Shown here: piece after piece, positions 51,915 to 60,815 of the stretch
Numbering within the stretch: the first letter of the stretch is position 1
Layout of the letters: each line of letters starts with the position of its first letter
Assembly: GCA_040401995.1 (NCBI GenBank)
Contig: JBBANM010000002.1
Coordinates: forward strand, 79,100 to 143,099
DNA: 64,000 nt
Origin: Haliscomenobacter sp040401995
GTDB lineage: Bacteria; Bacteroidota; Bacteroidia; Chitinophagales; Saprospiraceae
Direction of reading: 5' to 3'
Position numbers and translations under genes: made by a program
Notes under the pieces: model-generated
What the model was told of the DNA's origin: nothing
The model's input: the letters and a program-made list of their open reading frames with translations, nothing else
Database searches by the model: none

Positions 51915-53447
51915 ATGCACTACACCCGACACCCTTATTTTTGGCCAGGTCTTCTTGGGCTGGCGCTCGCCTTATTCATCATCCATTTCATCGCCAATCC
52001 GCATTATGGGTTTCAGCGCGATGAAATGCTGTATCTCGCCTTAGGGCAACATCCAGACTTTGGCTATTGGACGGTTCCTCCTATGATCGGCTGGATATCA
52101 TATGTGGTTCAATATGGCTTTGGCGATGGGCTGGCCACCGTGCGCATGGCGCCAACATTGATGTGTGTGGGTATCCTCCTGCTCGCGGGAGCCATGGCGC
52201 GCGAGCTAGGAGCTGGGCGTTATGGGCAATTTTTAGCGGGGTTGGCGATATTGATATCACCTGCCTATTTGCGCAATGGCACCCTTTTTCAACCCGTGGT
52301 TTCGGATATTTTTTTCTGGACTTTAAGCACGTATGTTTTTCTGCGCTACTTGAACACGGAAGACAATCGCTGGCTATATGCTACTGGCGCGGTATTGGGT
52401 TTTGGTTTTTTGAACAAATACATGTTGGCCTTTTTGGTGGTTGCAATCTTTATGTCATTGCTTATCTCGCCCAAAAGATCCATGTTGATCGAGATACATA
52501 CCTGGGGCGCTATTGCCTTAGCCGCTTTGATTTTTATGCCTAACATCTGGTGGCAGTATAAAAACGGCTTTCCGGTAATCTGGCACATGAACGAATTGAA
52601 TAGAACCCAATTGGTGAATGTAAATCGAGTCGATTTTATGCTGGATCAACTCCTGATGAATATACCCTCGATTTTGTTGTGGATAGGCGGGCTTTATTGG
52701 CTTTTTTTTGGCCGTAAATCCGTATCCTATCGACTGCTGGGCTGGATATTTGTGTTTGTAATTGGTCTATTGTGTGCCATGCGCGGTAAAAGTTATTACA
52801 CCTTGGGCATTTACCCGATGGTCATGGCAGCAGGCGGTGTTTTTTGGGAACAAAAACTGACAAGCAGAATTTGGCGTTCGGCCCTTCCAACTCTGATGGT
52901 GTTGCTGATAGTCCCCATTTTTCCATTTGGTTGCCCCATTCTAGAAGCCCCAGCAATGGTAAAATATGGAAAATGGATCACCAAAACCATTGGACTGGAT
53001 GGCCCGCTGCGTTGGGAAGACGGTCAGATTCATTCCCTTCCCCAAGATTATGCCGACATGTTGGGGTGGGAGGAAATGGCGCAAAAAGTTGCCAAAGCTT
53101 ATCATGCCGCAGCGGATCCAGCGCATTGCATCATTTATTGCGACAACTATGGTCAGGCTAGCGCGGTGTATTATGCCCGAAAAAAATGGAAGCTCCCCGA
53201 GCCCTACAGTTTTAATGAAACTTTTTTACTATGGGCGCCTTCAAAAATTAATGCCAACGCTATGGTGTATATAAATGATGAAATTGGCGATGATGTAAAC
53301 AAGCTTTTTGCCAAAATAGACCTCATCGGCGAGGTGACCGACCCATATGCACGCGAGCAAGGAACCAAAATCTGGCTCTGCCAAGCACCACGTAGCGATT
53401 TTGGAGCGCTTTGGTCGCGCCGTATTCGCGAAGAACGGGGCTATTGA
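51915..53447 (+). CDS. PMT/ArnT-like membrane glycosyltransferase (GT39/GT83 type)
   Basis: A 510-residue polytopic protein with about ten transmembrane segments. Near the N-terminus YGFQRDEMLYLALGQHPDFG carries the acidic pair in the first periplasmic loop that the catalytic motif of PMT_2 proteins (DE) requires. The pattern YWTVPPMIGW follows. Hydrophobic stretches such as LGFGFLNKYMLAFLVVAIF and the terminal soluble domain (about 400-510, CIIYCDNYGQASAVYYARKKW) fit the family. It likely moves a sugar from a lipid-phosphate carrier to a lipid or protein at the periplasmic face. The acceptor is unknown and no adjacent surface-glycan operon is present. Confidence 0.85.
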   Translation: MHYTRHPYFWPGLLGLALALFIIHFIANPHYGFQRDEMLYLALGQHPDFGYWTVPPMIGWISYVVQYGFGDGLATVRMAPTLMCVGILLLAGAMARELGAGRYGQFLAGLAILISPAYLRNGTLFQPVVSDIFFWTLSTYVFLRYLNTEDNRWLYATGAVLGFGFLNKYMLAFLVVAIFMSLLISPKRSMLIEIHTWGAIALAALIFMPNIWWQYKNGFPVIWHMNELNRTQLVNVNRVDFMLDQLLMNIPSILLWIGGLYWLFFGRKSVSYRLLGWIFVFVIGLLCAMRGKSYYTLGIYPMVMAAGGVFWEQKLTSRIWRSALPTLMVLLIVPIFPFGCPILEAPAMVKYGKWITKTIGLDGPLRWEDGQIHSLPQDYADMLGWEEMAQKVAKAYHAAADPAHCIIYCDNYGQASAVYYARKKWKLPEPYSFNETFLLWAPSKINANAMVYINDEIGDDVNKLFAKIDLIGEVTDPYAREQGTKIWLCQAPRSDFGALWSRRIREERGY

Positions 53448-53579
53448 GATAAGGCATACTTGATTTCATACTTTTTTCAATTCAGACCAGGGCATTAGTT
53501 TTGAAACAATTCGGCATCTTGGATCATTTCATACTAGGATATCACAAATAGACTGCATTCGTTGCCGATAGCAAGCGTT

Positions 53580-53742
53580 AGAGTTTGTTTGGATTTTTAG
53601 TTCGCAAGCGAAAATGAGTCAAAATTTGCACCAACGAGGCGCGAAAAACGGAGTGTAGTAGCGCTACATGAGTATTTTCGCAACGAAGCTGGGGTGAATT
53701 TTGGCCATTTGAAGTGCGAATTAAAGATCCAAACACACTCTT
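53580..53742. repeat. Family A hairpin repeat, copy A3
   Basis: A full 163-bp copy with ends AGAGTTTGTTTGGATTTTTA and ...GATCCAAACACACTCT. Compared with A1 the central arm has GCGAAAA/TTTTCGC in place of ACAAAAA/TTTTTGT, keeping base pairing. It ends 35 bases before the egtB ATG. Confidence 0.9.
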
Positions 53743-53777
53743 CAAGCAGAGGCAGTCAAAAAAATAGAGCCGCCTCC

Positions 53778-55040
53778 ATGTCAACCGCTACGCTAGCCAA
53801 TTTACAGACGCGCTACAAAAATGTACGCGCTCAATCAATGCTGTTGTGTCAACCCTTGGCCACCGAAGATTTTGTGGTGCAACCCAGCACCGATGTAAGT
53901 CCGCCCAAATGGCACTTAGGACATACCACCTGGTTTTTTGAAAACTTTTTACTGGCGCCTTATCTCGATGGCTATCAAGTGTTTAATGCCGCTTTTCCAT
54001 TTTTTTTCAACAGCTACTACGAAAGTCAAGGTCCGCGCATCCATCGCGCTAATCGCGGCAACATGACCCGCCCATCGGTGGAGGAGGTTTTTCAATACCG
54101 CCAATATGTTGATGTACATTTGCTACAGCTATTAGATAATATGCCCCAATTGAGTGAAACAGCAATGGAAGAATTGCTGTTTACCCTCGAAATTGGCTTA
54201 CAACATGAACAACAACACCAAGAATTGTTGGTGACGGATATCAAATACATTTTGGGCAACAATCCGCTTTTTCCTGCTTATGTTGAAAACCCTCCTGTAC
54301 GGAAAAATCAGGTTCGCAGCGCCAATTGGTTGGAAATCCCTGCCGGATTGTACACCATAGGCCATCAAGGTGAAGGTTTTTGTTGGGACAATGAGCTCAG
54401 TGCGCATCAAGTGTACCTAAATGATTTTGCAATCCAAGACCGCTTGGTTACCAATGGCGAATACCTCGAATTCATTCACGATGGCGGATATGAAAACTTT
54501 GACCATTGGTTGGCTGAAGGATGGGATTGGGTCAAACAATTGGAAACCAAAGCCCCGCTGTACTGGTATTACCAAAACAAACAATGGTTTCAGTATACCT
54601 TGTTTGGTTTGCAACCCATAGATCTGGGGCAACCCGTAACACATGTGAGCTATTTTGAAGCCGATGCCTTTGCACGTTGGAAGGGGCTGCGATTGCCAAC
54701 AGAACAAGAGTGGGAAACAGCTTGCAGATTGTGGTCGCCAAGTTTGGACGGCAATTTTTTAGAGCAAAACAACTGGCATCCCTCAGCCATTGAACACCGC
54801 GAAAACAAACAGTTTTTGGGCGACGTATGGGAATGGACGGCCAGCGCCTATTTGCCCTACCCTAGTTACCCGCGATTCAAAGGCGCACTGGGCGAGTACA
54901 ATGGGAAATTTATGGTCAACCAAATGGTATTGCGCGGCGGGTCGGTAGCCACTCCACTTTCGCACATGCGCATCAGTTACCGCAATTTTTTCCAAACTGA
55001 CAAACGCTGGCAATTTACCGGCTTCCGCTTGGCGCAATAG
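53778..55040 (+). CDS. egtB: Ergothioneine biosynthesis protein EgtB (iron-dependent sulfoxide synthase)
   Basis: A 420-residue enzyme that joins a thiol (gamma-glutamyl-cysteine or cysteine) to hercynine with O2, giving a sulfoxide. The DinB-like N-terminal domain has HLGHTTWFF (His46, His49) and GLQHEQQHQELL (HX3HXE, His144, His148), the iron ligands. The C-terminal formylglycine-generating-enzyme (FGE) domain (about 195-420) includes DRLVTNGEYLEFIHDGGYEN, HVSYFEADAFARWKGLRLPT, EQEWETACR and GDVWEWTASAYLPYP, FRLAQ. The start at MSTATLANLQ is taken; an upstream in-frame TTG/ATG extension lies mostly in repeat A3. EgtD follows after 47 bases. Thiol donor choice (Cys or gamma-Glu-Cys) cannot be determined. 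Confidence 0.94.
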   Translation: MSTATLANLQTRYKNVRAQSMLLCQPLATEDFVVQPSTDVSPPKWHLGHTTWFFENFLLAPYLDGYQVFNAAFPFFFNSYYESQGPRIHRANRGNMTRPSVEEVFQYRQYVDVHLLQLLDNMPQLSETAMEELLFTLEIGLQHEQQHQELLVTDIKYILGNNPLFPAYVENPPVRKNQVRSANWLEIPAGLYTIGHQGEGFCWDNELSAHQVYLNDFAIQDRLVTNGEYLEFIHDGGYENFDHWLAEGWDWVKQLETKAPLYWYYQNKQWFQYTLFGLQPIDLGQPVTHVSYFEADAFARWKGLRLPTEQEWETACRLWSPSLDGNFLEQNNWHPSAIEHRENKQFLGDVWEWTASAYLPYPSYPRFKGALGEYNGKFMVNQMVLRGGSVATPLSHMRISYRNFFQTDKRWQFTGFRLAQ

Positions 55041-55087
55041 ATTTACCAGTTAAAAGAAAAGCCTGACAAAAGGTACAAAAACACAAT

Positions 55088-56059
55088 ATGATGACCATGC
55101 CTAAAACCTTGGCGACAACCTCCACTTTTGCACAGGATGTAAAAAAAGGATTGACCAGCAAACCAAAATTTTTGCTGTCCAAATATTTTTACGATGCTGC
55201 CGGTGATCGGTTGTTTCAAAAAATCATGGATTTGCCCGAGTACTACCTCACCCGTTGTGAAGGGGAGGTTTTAGTGTCCTCTTGTACGGATTTGGGGCTT
55301 TGTTTTAACGGAAAAGCTTTTGATCTGGTTGAATTAGGAGCTGGCGATGGCATGAAAACCCGTATCCTACTCCAACATTTTGAGGAGCAAAAACGCCAAT
55401 ATCATTATTTCCCGGTGGATATTTCGGGTAATATTTTGCAGCATTTGCAAGACGAGTTGTACGCGATATGGCCGGATATGCAAGTGACGCCCTTGGAAGG
55501 CGATTATTTTGCAGCCTTGGATCAGATGAAAAAAACCGAACCGGGTGTTCCCAAATTAGTCTTGTTTTTAGGGTCTACCATTGGGAACATGACCTTTGCC
55601 GATGGCGCTGAATTTCTAAAACAGCTCAGTGGACGATTACAACCCGGGGACTTGGTGTTGATTGGTTTTGATTTAAAAAAAGACCCCGACCAAATTCTGG
55701 CTGCTTACAACGATGCAGCTGGCGTAACCCGCGACTTTAACTTTAATCACCTTTTGCGCATCAACCGAGAACTGGGCGCTAACTTCAATTTAGACAATTT
55801 TCTTCATTGGCCGATGTATCACCCCATTACTGGCGAGATGAAAAGTTACTTGGTGAGCAAGGTTGCACATTCTGTTTTTATCCCTAATTTGGAGTTGAAC
55901 ATTACCTTCGATGCCTGGGAAGCTATCGACATGGAATTGTCCAAAAAATTTGACTTTAAGGAGATAGAAGAACTGGCAAACACAGCCAATTTTAAGGTGT
56001 TAAATCATTTCATGGATCAACGGCATTTTTTTTCAGATACCTTATTTGTTGTCCAATAA
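55088..56059 (+). CDS. egtD: L-histidine N(alpha)-methyltransferase
   Basis: A 323-residue SAM-dependent enzyme that trimethylates histidine to hercynine, the first step of ergothioneine synthesis. Typical blocks: LPEYYLTRCEGEVL, FDLVELGAGDGMKTRILL (SAM-binding), YFPVDISGNILQHL, LFLGSTIGNMTFADGAEFL and GDLVLIGFDLKKDPDQILAA, then NLNLNFNHLLRINRELGANF-like F-N-H-L-L segment. Three ATGs within ten bases (55088, 55091, 55097) could start it. No egtA, egtC or egtE gene is seen here. Its stop is followed after 12 bases by the UBP zinc-finger gene. Confidence 0.95.
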   Translation: MMTMPKTLATTSTFAQDVKKGLTSKPKFLLSKYFYDAAGDRLFQKIMDLPEYYLTRCEGEVLVSSCTDLGLCFNGKAFDLVELGAGDGMKTRILLQHFEEQKRQYHYFPVDISGNILQHLQDELYAIWPDMQVTPLEGDYFAALDQMKKTEPGVPKLVLFLGSTIGNMTFADGAEFLKQLSGRLQPGDLVLIGFDLKKDPDQILAAYNDAAGVTRDFNFNHLLRINRELGANFNLDNFLHWPMYHPITGEMKSYLVSKVAHSVFIPNLELNITFDAWEAIDMELSKKFDFKEIEELANTANFKVLNHFMDQRHFFSDTLFVVQ

Positions 56060-56071
56060 ACAATTGAAATC

Positions 56072-56350
56072 ATGGCAACTACATCTTGCGAGCACATAGA
56101 AAAACTGGAAGAAATCAAACGAGAAACCGCTCATGAATGTGCGGAATGCGTAAAAATAGGCAGTTACTGGGTACACTTGCGTACCTGTCAAACTTGTGGC
56201 GTCACCCACTGTTGTGATGCCTCGCCCAACAAGCATGCTACCAAGCATTACCACAGTACCCAGCACCCGGTAATCTGTTCGGCAGAGCCAGGCGAAGACT
56301 GGTTGTGGTGTTACCCAGATGAAGTGTTTTATCCATTTGAAGAAGTATAA
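56072..56350 (+). CDS. UBP-type zinc-finger protein
   Basis: A 92-residue, single-domain protein. Zinc ligands follow the UBP/ZnF-UBP order: TSCEHIEKL (Cys6, His8), ETAHECAECVKIG, LRTCQTCGVTHCCDASPNKH and ATKHYHSTQHPVICSAEPG. The pocket region DWLWCYPDEVFYPF closes the domain. In eukaryotes ZnF-UBP binds the C-terminal diglycine of ubiquitin; in bacteria the ligand is unknown. The gene is 12 bases before the cNMP-binding kinase and 12 bases after egtD, so tight operon membership is clear. Confidence 0.9.
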   Translation: MATTSCEHIEKLEEIKRETAHECAECVKIGSYWVHLRTCQTCGVTHCCDASPNKHATKHYHSTQHPVICSAEPGEDWLWCYPDEVFYPFEEV

Positions 56351-56362
56351 ATCAACCCCAAG

Positions 56363-57775
56363 GTGAGAATAGGTGATAAATCAAATGTTCAGATCAGTAC
56401 GCTGGCGGGCTTCGAAATTTTTGATCAAGTAAAACCCGCAGCGCTCCAATGGTTGATCGACCATGCGGAGTATCAGTTATTTGATGATGGCGAACAAATT
56501 TTTCAACCGGGTCGGGATGTAGATCAAATGTTGATCGTGGTAAAAGGCCGGTACGTGCTGCGTATGCAACAAGGTAACGAATTCAAGGACTTAGGGGAAT
56601 GGGGCGCTGGTTATGCTACCGGGTTGTTGCCCTTCTCGCGCATGAAGCAAAGTACAGCTTACGGCATTGCACTGGAACCGGTGGAAATATTGGCCTTGCC
56701 CAAGTCTTGTTTCACCGAGATGGTGAACATTAGCTATGAGATGGTGCAAAATCTGGTGGCGGTAATGTCGAACCGCATCAAAAGCTTTACTGAACTGCGG
56801 CTGCAAGATGAGAAGCTGATGTCGTTAGGTAAGTTGTCTGCTGGGTTGGCGCATGAGCTGAACAACCCAGCTTCTGCTCTAGTGCGCAGTACCGAAGAAC
56901 TGTACACAAAAATCCACCAATCGCCCGAGCGGTTCAAATCGGTGATTACCATGCGGGTAACCCCTGAAGAAACGGATCGGCTCAACGATATTCTTTTTTC
57001 AAAAACACAACAAGCACCGAAAAAAGAGCTAACCCTTTTGCAACGCGAAGCGAAAAAAGACGATATCCTCGACTGGCTTGACGACAACGACATTGCTCAG
57101 GGCGATGACATTGCGGAAACATTCCTCGATTTTGGCCTGCAAGTGGAGGATCTCGACAAAATGAAGGCCGCAGTCAATGGGAAAGACCTCGATGCCATTC
57201 TTTGGTGGATTGAAAGCACTCTGAGTTTGGAGCGACTGGTAAAAGAAATCCGCGAATCAGCTGATCGCATTGGTAAGTTGGTACGTTCGGTGAAATCTTA
57301 CACACATATGGATCAAAGTCAGGCCCTTCAGCCAACCGATCTGCATGAGGGGCTTCGCTCTACCCTCACGATGCTCAAACATGCACAGAAGGAAAAAAAC
57401 ATCCAATTGGTACAAGAATTTGCGGTTGATATGCCTTTGGTGGTAATGCACCCCGGCGAAATGAATCAAGTGTGGACCAATTTAATTGACAACGCGATTG
57501 ACGCCGCACCACTTGGCGGAACATTGACCATTCGTTCTTCTGTACAAAAAGGCAAAGCAGTGGTTGACATCATGGACAATGGCTCAGGTATTCCCGAAGA
57601 CATCCGCACCAAGATTTTCGATCCTTTTTTCACTACTAAAGCAGTGGGCAAAGGTACCGGGATGGGGCTAGAAATTACCCGCCGCATTGTGTTACAACAC
57701 CATGGCGATATTCAAGTAAAATCAAAACCCGGTGAAACCATTTTCACCGTTTGTATTCCTCTTGTACAACATTAA
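56363..57775 (+). CDS. Sensor histidine kinase with N-terminal cyclic-nucleotide-binding domain
   Basis: A 470-residue cytoplasmic kinase with no transmembrane segment. It uses GTG at 56363; no closer ATG exists in frame. A CRP-like cNMP-binding domain occupies about 15-135 (DDGEQIFQPGRDVDQMLIVV, WGAGYATGLLPFSRMK). The H-box is KLSAGLAHELNNPASALVRS with phosphorylatable His164, followed by a long helical insert. The HATPase region has NQVWTNLIDNAIDAAPLGG (N), VDIMDNGSGIPEDI (G1), FDPFFTTKAVGKGTGMGLEI (F/G2). The phosphate acceptor is likely the receiver domain of the following gene. It is a member of the class often found beside UBP-finger and REC-flavoprotein genes. Confidence 0.93.
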   Translation: MRIGDKSNVQISTLAGFEIFDQVKPAALQWLIDHAEYQLFDDGEQIFQPGRDVDQMLIVVKGRYVLRMQQGNEFKDLGEWGAGYATGLLPFSRMKQSTAYGIALEPVEILALPKSCFTEMVNISYEMVQNLVAVMSNRIKSFTELRLQDEKLMSLGKLSAGLAHELNNPASALVRSTEELYTKIHQSPERFKSVITMRVTPEETDRLNDILFSKTQQAPKKELTLLQREAKKDDILDWLDDNDIAQGDDIAETFLDFGLQVEDLDKMKAAVNGKDLDAILWWIESTLSLERLVKEIRESADRIGKLVRSVKSYTHMDQSQALQPTDLHEGLRSTLTMLKHAQKEKNIQLVQEFAVDMPLVVMHPGEMNQVWTNLIDNAIDAAPLGGTLTIRSSVQKGKAVVDIMDNGSGIPEDIRTKIFDPFFTTKAVGKGTGMGLEITRRIVLQHHGDIQVKSKPGETIFTVCIPLVQH

Positions 57776-57902
57776 GCAACGCAAAAAAATTAACTTCCCG
57801 ATTTTGGGTTTTGAATAGGAAGTCGAACGGTTCATTTCAAGTGAGCTTCCTATTCAAAAGCCTTCTAAAAAATCGGGAAGTAATTTTTTGCGTCAAACTA
57901 AG
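57776..57902 (+). repeat. Family C hairpin repeat, copy 2
   Basis: 127 bases beginning immediately after the kinase stop codon, near-identical to the reverse complement of 1693-1817. Arms: ACTTCCCGATTTTGGGTTTT with its partner, and GAATAGGAAG with CTTCCTATTC. It separates the kinase gene from the receiver/flavoprotein gene. Confidence 0.88.
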
Positions 57903-57962
57903 CGTTTATTCAGATTTCGAATTCTGGGCTCCAGGAGGCAAAATCTTTACAAGCTCTAAAAA
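57903..57962. repeat. Possible decayed end of a family A repeat
   Basis: The sequence ending ACAAGCTCTAA (57950-57960) equals the terminal 11 bases of A1, and the reverse complement TAGAGCTTGT...AGATTTTGC resembles the A1 inverted terminus. The rest is not clearly alignable. Confidence 0.35.
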
Positions 57963-57970
57963 ACCTCAAC

Positions 57971-59644
57971 ATGGCAGCCGATAAAAAACCGATCATATTA
58001 TCTGTCGACGACGACCCCCAAGTGCTACGTTCGCTAAAAAATGACTTGCGAAACGGTTACAAAAATGAATACCGCATCATCAGTACCGATTCTCCCCAAG
58101 AAGCATTGGACAGTTTGCCGGAATTGAAAAAACAAGGTGAAACGGTAGCGCTTTTTTTGTCGGATCAGCGCATGCCCGATATGCTGGGCGTAGAATTTTT
58201 GGTGGCAGCAAAAACAATTTTCCCCGAGGCTAAACGTGTTTTGCTCACCGCCTATTCCGATACGGAAGCTGCCATCCGCGCCATCAATGAAGTAGGGTTA
58301 GATCATTATCTCCTCAAGCCTTGGGATCCGCCAAGTGATAAACTTTTTCCCGTAATCAGTGACTTATTGGAAGATTGGGAGAACAACCACACACCCGACT
58401 TTTTTGGCATTCGCCTCATTGGCTACCAGTATGCCCCAAAATCGCATGAGATTAAAGATTTTTTGGCGGGCAATCTTTTTCCCTACCAATGGCTCGATAT
58501 TCAAAGTGACCCAACCGCTAAAGAGCTACTTGATTTGCACCAATTGTCGGAAAAAGACTTGCCAGTAGTGATCATGGAAGATGGCGCTACCTTGGTTTCA
58601 CCCTCCATTGCTGAATTATCGGCGGTATTAGGAATGGCCACCCAGGCACGCGAGGAAATCTATGATGTGGTGATCATCGGCGCGGGACCTGCTGGAATGG
58701 CTGCCGCAGTATACGGCGGTTCGGAAGGCTTGAAAACATTGATGATTGAACGCCGGGCTCCCGGCGGACAAGCGGGCACCAGCTCGCGCATTGAAAATTA
58801 CTTGGGTTTCCCGAATGGATTGAGCGGAGGCGAGCTCACGCGGCGCGCGCTGGCGCAGGCGCAACGCCTAGGCGCAGAGTTTTTGACTTCTCAAGAAGTG
58901 GATAAAATTGAGATTGAAGGCAATTATAAAAAAATCACTTTTGTAGGCAGTAGCAATTACGTGTATGCCAAAAGCATCATCATTGCTACCGGCGTAGATT
59001 ATCGAAAACTAGCCGCAAAAGGGATTGAGCAATTCACAGGAGCTGGAGTTTACTACGGAGCAGCTATGACAGAAGCCAATGCCTGTCGCAATAAACAGGT
59101 ATATGTAGTCGGCGGAGGAAATTCAGCGGGTCAGGGCGCGGTTTACCTTTCAAAGTTTGCGGAGAAAGTACACATTGTGGTGCGTAAACCTGATCTGACC
59201 TCTACCATGTCGTCTTATCTCATTGATCAGATCAAGGCCACCCCCAACATCGAAATTCTTGGAAAAACCGAAGTTATTGAAACCCTTGGGCACGACTCGC
59301 TAGAATGCGTTGTATTGGAAAACGTGGACACCAAAACAACGGATCAAGCAAAAGCGGATTCACTTTTTATCTTTATTGGTACCCGTCCGGCCGCCGATTG
59401 GTTGCCAGACAATATATTACGCGATGACAAGGGATTCATCGAAACCGGGAAAGAACTAAAACTCTATCCCAATTTCAAATCCATTTGGAAACACAAGCGC
59501 GAACCTTTTTTGCTGGAGACCTGTCAGCCCGGGATTTTCGCAGCTGGCGACGTACGCGCTGGCGCCATGAACCGCGTTGCCTCCGCTGTAGGTGAAGGCG
59601 CAATGGCCATTAAATTTGTTCATGAATATTTGGCGGAAATATAA
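57971..59644 (+). CDS. Response-regulator receiver fused to a thioredoxin-reductase-like flavoprotein
   Basis: A 557-residue, three-part protein. Residues 1-130: REC domain with phosphoacceptor Asp65 (LFLSDQRMPDMLG), Thr93 (LLTAYSD) and Lys116 (YLLKPWDP). Residues 145-222: thioredoxin/glutaredoxin-like fold (GIRLIGYQYAPKSHEIKDFL ... LPVVIMEDGATL) with no active Cys. Residues 230-557: FAD/NAD(P)H oxidoreductase with GAGPAGMAAAVYGGSEG, ERRAPGGQAGTSSRIENYLG, GGGNSAGQGAVYLS and CQPGIFAAGDVRAGAMNRVA. The site where thioredoxin reductase has CxxC reads YYGAAMTEANACR, with no CxxC. It therefore is not a classical disulfide reductase. It is expected to be controlled by the cNMP kinase upstream. Confidence 0.92.
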   Translation: MAADKKPIILSVDDDPQVLRSLKNDLRNGYKNEYRIISTDSPQEALDSLPELKKQGETVALFLSDQRMPDMLGVEFLVAAKTIFPEAKRVLLTAYSDTEAAIRAINEVGLDHYLLKPWDPPSDKLFPVISDLLEDWENNHTPDFFGIRLIGYQYAPKSHEIKDFLAGNLFPYQWLDIQSDPTAKELLDLHQLSEKDLPVVIMEDGATLVSPSIAELSAVLGMATQAREEIYDVVIIGAGPAGMAAAVYGGSEGLKTLMIERRAPGGQAGTSSRIENYLGFPNGLSGGELTRRALAQAQRLGAEFLTSQEVDKIEIEGNYKKITFVGSSNYVYAKSIIIATGVDYRKLAAKGIEQFTGAGVYYGAAMTEANACRNKQVYVVGGGNSAGQGAVYLSKFAEKVHIVVRKPDLTSTMSSYLIDQIKATPNIEILGKTEVIETLGHDSLECVVLENVDTKTTDQAKADSLFIFIGTRPAADWLPDNILRDDKGFIETGKELKLYPNFKSIWKHKREPFLLETCQPGIFAAGDVRAGAMNRVASAVGEGAMAIKFVHEYLAEI

Positions 59645-59762
59645 GCGCTGGTAAACCATTTTTGTGTCGCCGTGTTACACCTCCTTTACCTGAAAAGAGG
59701 CATATCCTCCATTTTTCCGGTAATTCCATTATTTTTGTTATAAAAGCGAGGTAAATTGAGTC

Positions 59763-60815
59763 ATGGCCGAACACCAAGCACCAACTATAGTCCAACCAGC
59801 CGATGCTGATCCCAACGCTGCCGAACGCAAACGCGATCACATTGGACTTGCTTTCCGCTCACAGATTGAGTTAGGAGAGTTGGATACCCGTTTTTACTAT
59901 GAGCCGCTACTGGCGGCACACCCTGCTGCCGGATCTTGGCCAGCGTTTACTTTTTTGGGCAAAAAATTCCGCGCGCCATTGTGGGTTTCGAGTATGACCG
60001 GGGGTACTGCCTTGGCGCATACCATCAACCACAACCTGGCGCGAGTCTGTGGCGAATTTGGCTTGGGCATGGGTTTGGGATCTTGTCGCCCCCTGCTATA
60101 TAGCGACGATAACTTGGCCGACTTTGCCGTACGACGCCTTATGGGTTATGACCAACCGCTCTATGCCAATCTGGGCATTGCACAATTGGAGCAGTTGATT
60201 GCCCAAAATGAACTGTACCGCATCAAAAACTTACTGGATAAACTTGAGGCGGATGGCTTGATCATTCACGTCAATCCACTGCAAGAATGGTTGCAACCCG
60301 AAGGAGATCGTTTTCAGCATCCGCCTTTGGATACGATCAAAAAAATCATCGATTATCTGGATGCGCCCATCATTGTCAAAGAGGTGGGTCAAGGTATGGG
60401 CAAGGCCAGTTTGCGGGAATTACTGTTGTTGCCTTTGGCGGCCATTGATTTTGCAGCGGCAGGCGGCACAAATTTTGCTAAATTGGAATTGCTGCGCAGC
60501 GATGCATCCCAGCAAGATCTTTTCACCCAATTGGCTCATGTGGGTCATTCGGCGGAAGAAATGGTGGTTATGGTAAATGAGCTGCTGGAAGAGCTGGGTA
60601 GTAGAATACAATGCCAGCAAATCATCATTTCCGGTGGCATCAAAAACTTCCTTGATGGGTATTTTTTGATGGAAAAATTAAAAATGCCCAGTATTTACGG
60701 TCAAGCTTCGGGTTTTCTTAAACACGCCCAAGCAGATTATGAAACATGTCGGGCTTTTGTGGCCACACAAATAGAAGGTTTAGAATTGGCAAGCGCCTAC
60801 TTAAAGGTTCGTTGA
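59763..60815 (+). CDS. fni: Type 2 isopentenyl-diphosphate delta-isomerase
   Basis: A 350-residue FMN-dependent TIM-barrel enzyme that interconverts isopentenyl and dimethylallyl diphosphate. Signature residues: NAAERKRDHIGLAF near the N-terminus, WVSSMTGGTALAHTINHNLA, IIHVNPLQEWLQPEGDR, IVKEVGQGMGKASL and FAAAGGTNFAKLELLR, with the FMN-phosphate region QIIISGGIKNF. It belongs to the FMN type rather than the zinc type (Idi1). ATG 59763 is taken. The stop TGA overlaps the ATG of the HMG-CoA reductase gene by one base, so translation is coupled. It begins a mevalonate-pathway set. Confidence 0.94.
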   Translation: MAEHQAPTIVQPADADPNAAERKRDHIGLAFRSQIELGELDTRFYYEPLLAAHPAAGSWPAFTFLGKKFRAPLWVSSMTGGTALAHTINHNLARVCGEFGLGMGLGSCRPLLYSDDNLADFAVRRLMGYDQPLYANLGIAQLEQLIAQNELYRIKNLLDKLEADGLIIHVNPLQEWLQPEGDRFQHPPLDTIKKIIDYLDAPIIVKEVGQGMGKASLRELLLLPLAAIDFAAAGGTNFAKLELLRSDASQQDLFTQLAHVGHSAEEMVVMVNELLEELGSRIQCQQIIISGGIKNFLDGYFLMEKLKMPSIYGQASGFLKHAQADYETCRAFVATQIEGLELASAYLKVR

